Shown in pieces: positions 63,015-64,000 of a DNA stretch of 64,000 nt; position 1 is the stretch's first letter; each line of letters starts with the position of its first letter. Location of the stretch: the NCBI GenBank assembly GCA_963733945.1, contig CAVTFD010000033.1:1-64000 (forward strand). The letters are read 5' to 3'. A program made the position numbers and the translations under genes. A model generated the notes under the pieces. It did not search any database and was not told the origin of the DNA. It saw nothing but the letters and a program-made list of their open reading frames with translations. This stretch comes from AP-15 sp963733945 (lineage in GTDB: Bacteria; Pseudomonadota; Alphaproteobacteria; ATCC43930; CGMCC-115725).

Positions 63015-64000
63015 ATGCGAATTTTCTTTGTGTGTCAGCGCGTACCTTTTCCACCGGATCGCGGCGATAAAATCGCGACTTTTAATGAAATTTGCCATCT
63101 CTCGAAGCAGTACGAGGTGCACGTCTTCTGCCTCGGCGACGGCGCCGCCGATCTCGACAATATCCCCGCTTTGCATGCACATGCCAAAAGTGTCACTGCC
63201 GCTGTAGTGAGCGGGCTGGGGGGCAAGCTCCGAGCGCTCAAGGCGCTGCTGGCGGGACAGCCCCTTTCGGTGGCCGCCTTCGACGTGGCGGAGCTGCATC
63301 AAGCGATCATACAAAAATACGATGAGCTGCGGCCCGATCTAGTCATCGTCTATAGCTGCAATGTAGCGCAATACGCTGAGCACTTCGCTGGCGTGCCGAG
63401 AATCATGCAGTTTCACGATCTCGATTCACTAAAATGGGCCCAGTACGCCGAACGTTCGAGATTCCCTTTGAAATGGATCTATCGGATCGAGGCGAAGCGG
63501 CTGCTCGCGTATGAACGGCGCATCGCTCGCCGTTTTAGCCACGCGCTGGTCTGTACCGCGGCCGAGAGGTGCGACTTCGAGCGTCTTTTCCCCGGGATCG
63601 CGGTCTCGCTCGTGGGCAACGGTGTGGACCTCGATTACTTCCGATCCGTAGGGGAGGTAAAGCGCCCCGGATCGATCGTCTTCACCGGAGTCATGGATTA
63701 TTTCCCCAATATCGATGCTGTCCTGTGGTTCTGCGATGAGATCCTGCCGGCCGTGCAGGCGCAAATCCCTGAAGCAACTCTGACGATTTGCGGCAACCGC
63801 CCGACCGCGGCGGTGCGCCGCCTGGCGAAACGGCGGGGCGTCACCGTGACCGGGTGGGTCCATGATACCCGGCCTTATCTCGATTCGGCGGAGATCTTCG
63901 TGGCGCCTCTGCGGATGGCGCGCGGAGTCCAGAACAAGCTGCTCGAAGCCTTGGCCATGGGCCTGCCTTGCGTCGCCTCCACGGCGGCGTGGAGCGGCAC
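63015..64000 (+). CDS. Glycosyltransferase, XrtA/PEP-CTERM type (3' truncated)
   Basis: At least 328 residues, running off the window. From the ATG at 63015: MRIFFVCQRVPFPPDRGDKI, the opening of the TIGR03087 sugar transferase family tied to XrtA/PEP-CTERM systems. Then LVGNGVDLDYF, IVFTGVMDYFPNIDAV, VTGWVHDTRPYLD, and the donor-site segment QNKLLEALAMGLPCVAST, as in GT4 enzymes. It was not visible as a closed frame because it has no stop within the window. It probably adds a sugar in exopolysaccharide synthesis. Confidence 0.86.
   Translation, partial: MRIFFVCQRVPFPPDRGDKIATFNEICHLSKQYEVHVFCLGDGAADLDNIPALHAHAKSVTAAVVSGLGGKLRALKALLAGQPLSVAAFDVAELHQAIIQKYDELRPDLVIVYSCNVAQYAEHFAGVPRIMQFHDLDSLKWAQYAERSRFPLKWIYRIEAKRLLAYERRIARRFSHALVCTAAERCDFERLFPGIAVSLVGNGVDLDYFRSVGEVKRPGSIVFTGVMDYFPNIDAVLWFCDEILPAVQAQIPEATLTICGNRPTAAVRRLAKRRGVTVTGWVHDTRPYLDSAEIFVAPLRMARGVQNKLLEALAMGLPCVASTAAWSG

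Overview
The window is GC-rich, densely coded bacterial chromosome. Gene content points to an alphaproteobacterium, probably near the Rhodospirillales. The main pointers are a pyrB-pyrC pair whose PyrC lacks the usual HxH motif, a fused transaldolase/phosphoglucose isomerase gene, a COG4111/NadQ-type NAD regulator, and many LLM, M81, M20, NIPSNAP and MFS genes. The placement is inferred from gene content; no rRNA or tRNA gene was seen.

Layout. 1-2.7 kb is accessory: a broken TPR gene, a Sel1-repeat gene bracketed by a 19-bp inverted repeat, degenerate copies of that repeat, and a DUF433/DUF5615 pair. 3-6.9 kb holds catabolic-type enzymes (MetX-like hydrolase, SDR, NIPSNAP, serine hydrolase). 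6.9-23.7 kb is a long minus-strand run, mostly housekeeping: ppc, rpmG, S41 lipoprotein, rnr, topA, dprA, plsY, pyrC, pyrB, 2OG-Fe(II) oxygenase, ada, formamidase. 24-31 kb holds a small DUF1640 protein, a three-gene LLM-LLM-dioxygenase operon, an ABC membrane domain without ATPase, and two tandem MFS paralogues. 31.1-34.8 kb is a minus-strand run M81 - CMD - EndoU nuclease - small unknown protein - NUDIX, of which the last three overlap. 34.8-46 kb holds an M20 amidase, a second S41 peptidase, alpha/beta hydrolase, DUF302, LLM, PfkB kinase, typA, rpsD, a CNNM/CorC protein and an RskA-like protein.

46.2-57.1 kb is one collinear pentose-phosphate operon: gntK - tkt (badly broken) - tal-pgi fusion - gnd - zwf - rpe - pgl - rpiA - HAD phosphatase, closed by a strong hairpin. 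Together these take gluconate and glucose-6-phosphate through the oxidative branch and interconvert the pentose phosphates. 57-64 kb holds a small secreted protein, folD, an isocitrate-lyase-superfamily enzyme, a NadQ-like regulator, comM, a DoxX protein and the start of a XrtA/PEP-CTERM-type glycosyltransferase that runs off the window.

A striking global feature is that at least eight otherwise well conserved genes are interrupted, and almost every interruption is repaired by removing exactly one base. The insertion bias suggests insertion-type sequencing error, but the lesions cluster in tkt and the M81 gene, and tkt also lacks its TPP-binding N-terminus. These genes are annotated as composite spans with the lesion positions given. 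Multi-lesion genes are typed pseudogene and single-lesion genes CDS.
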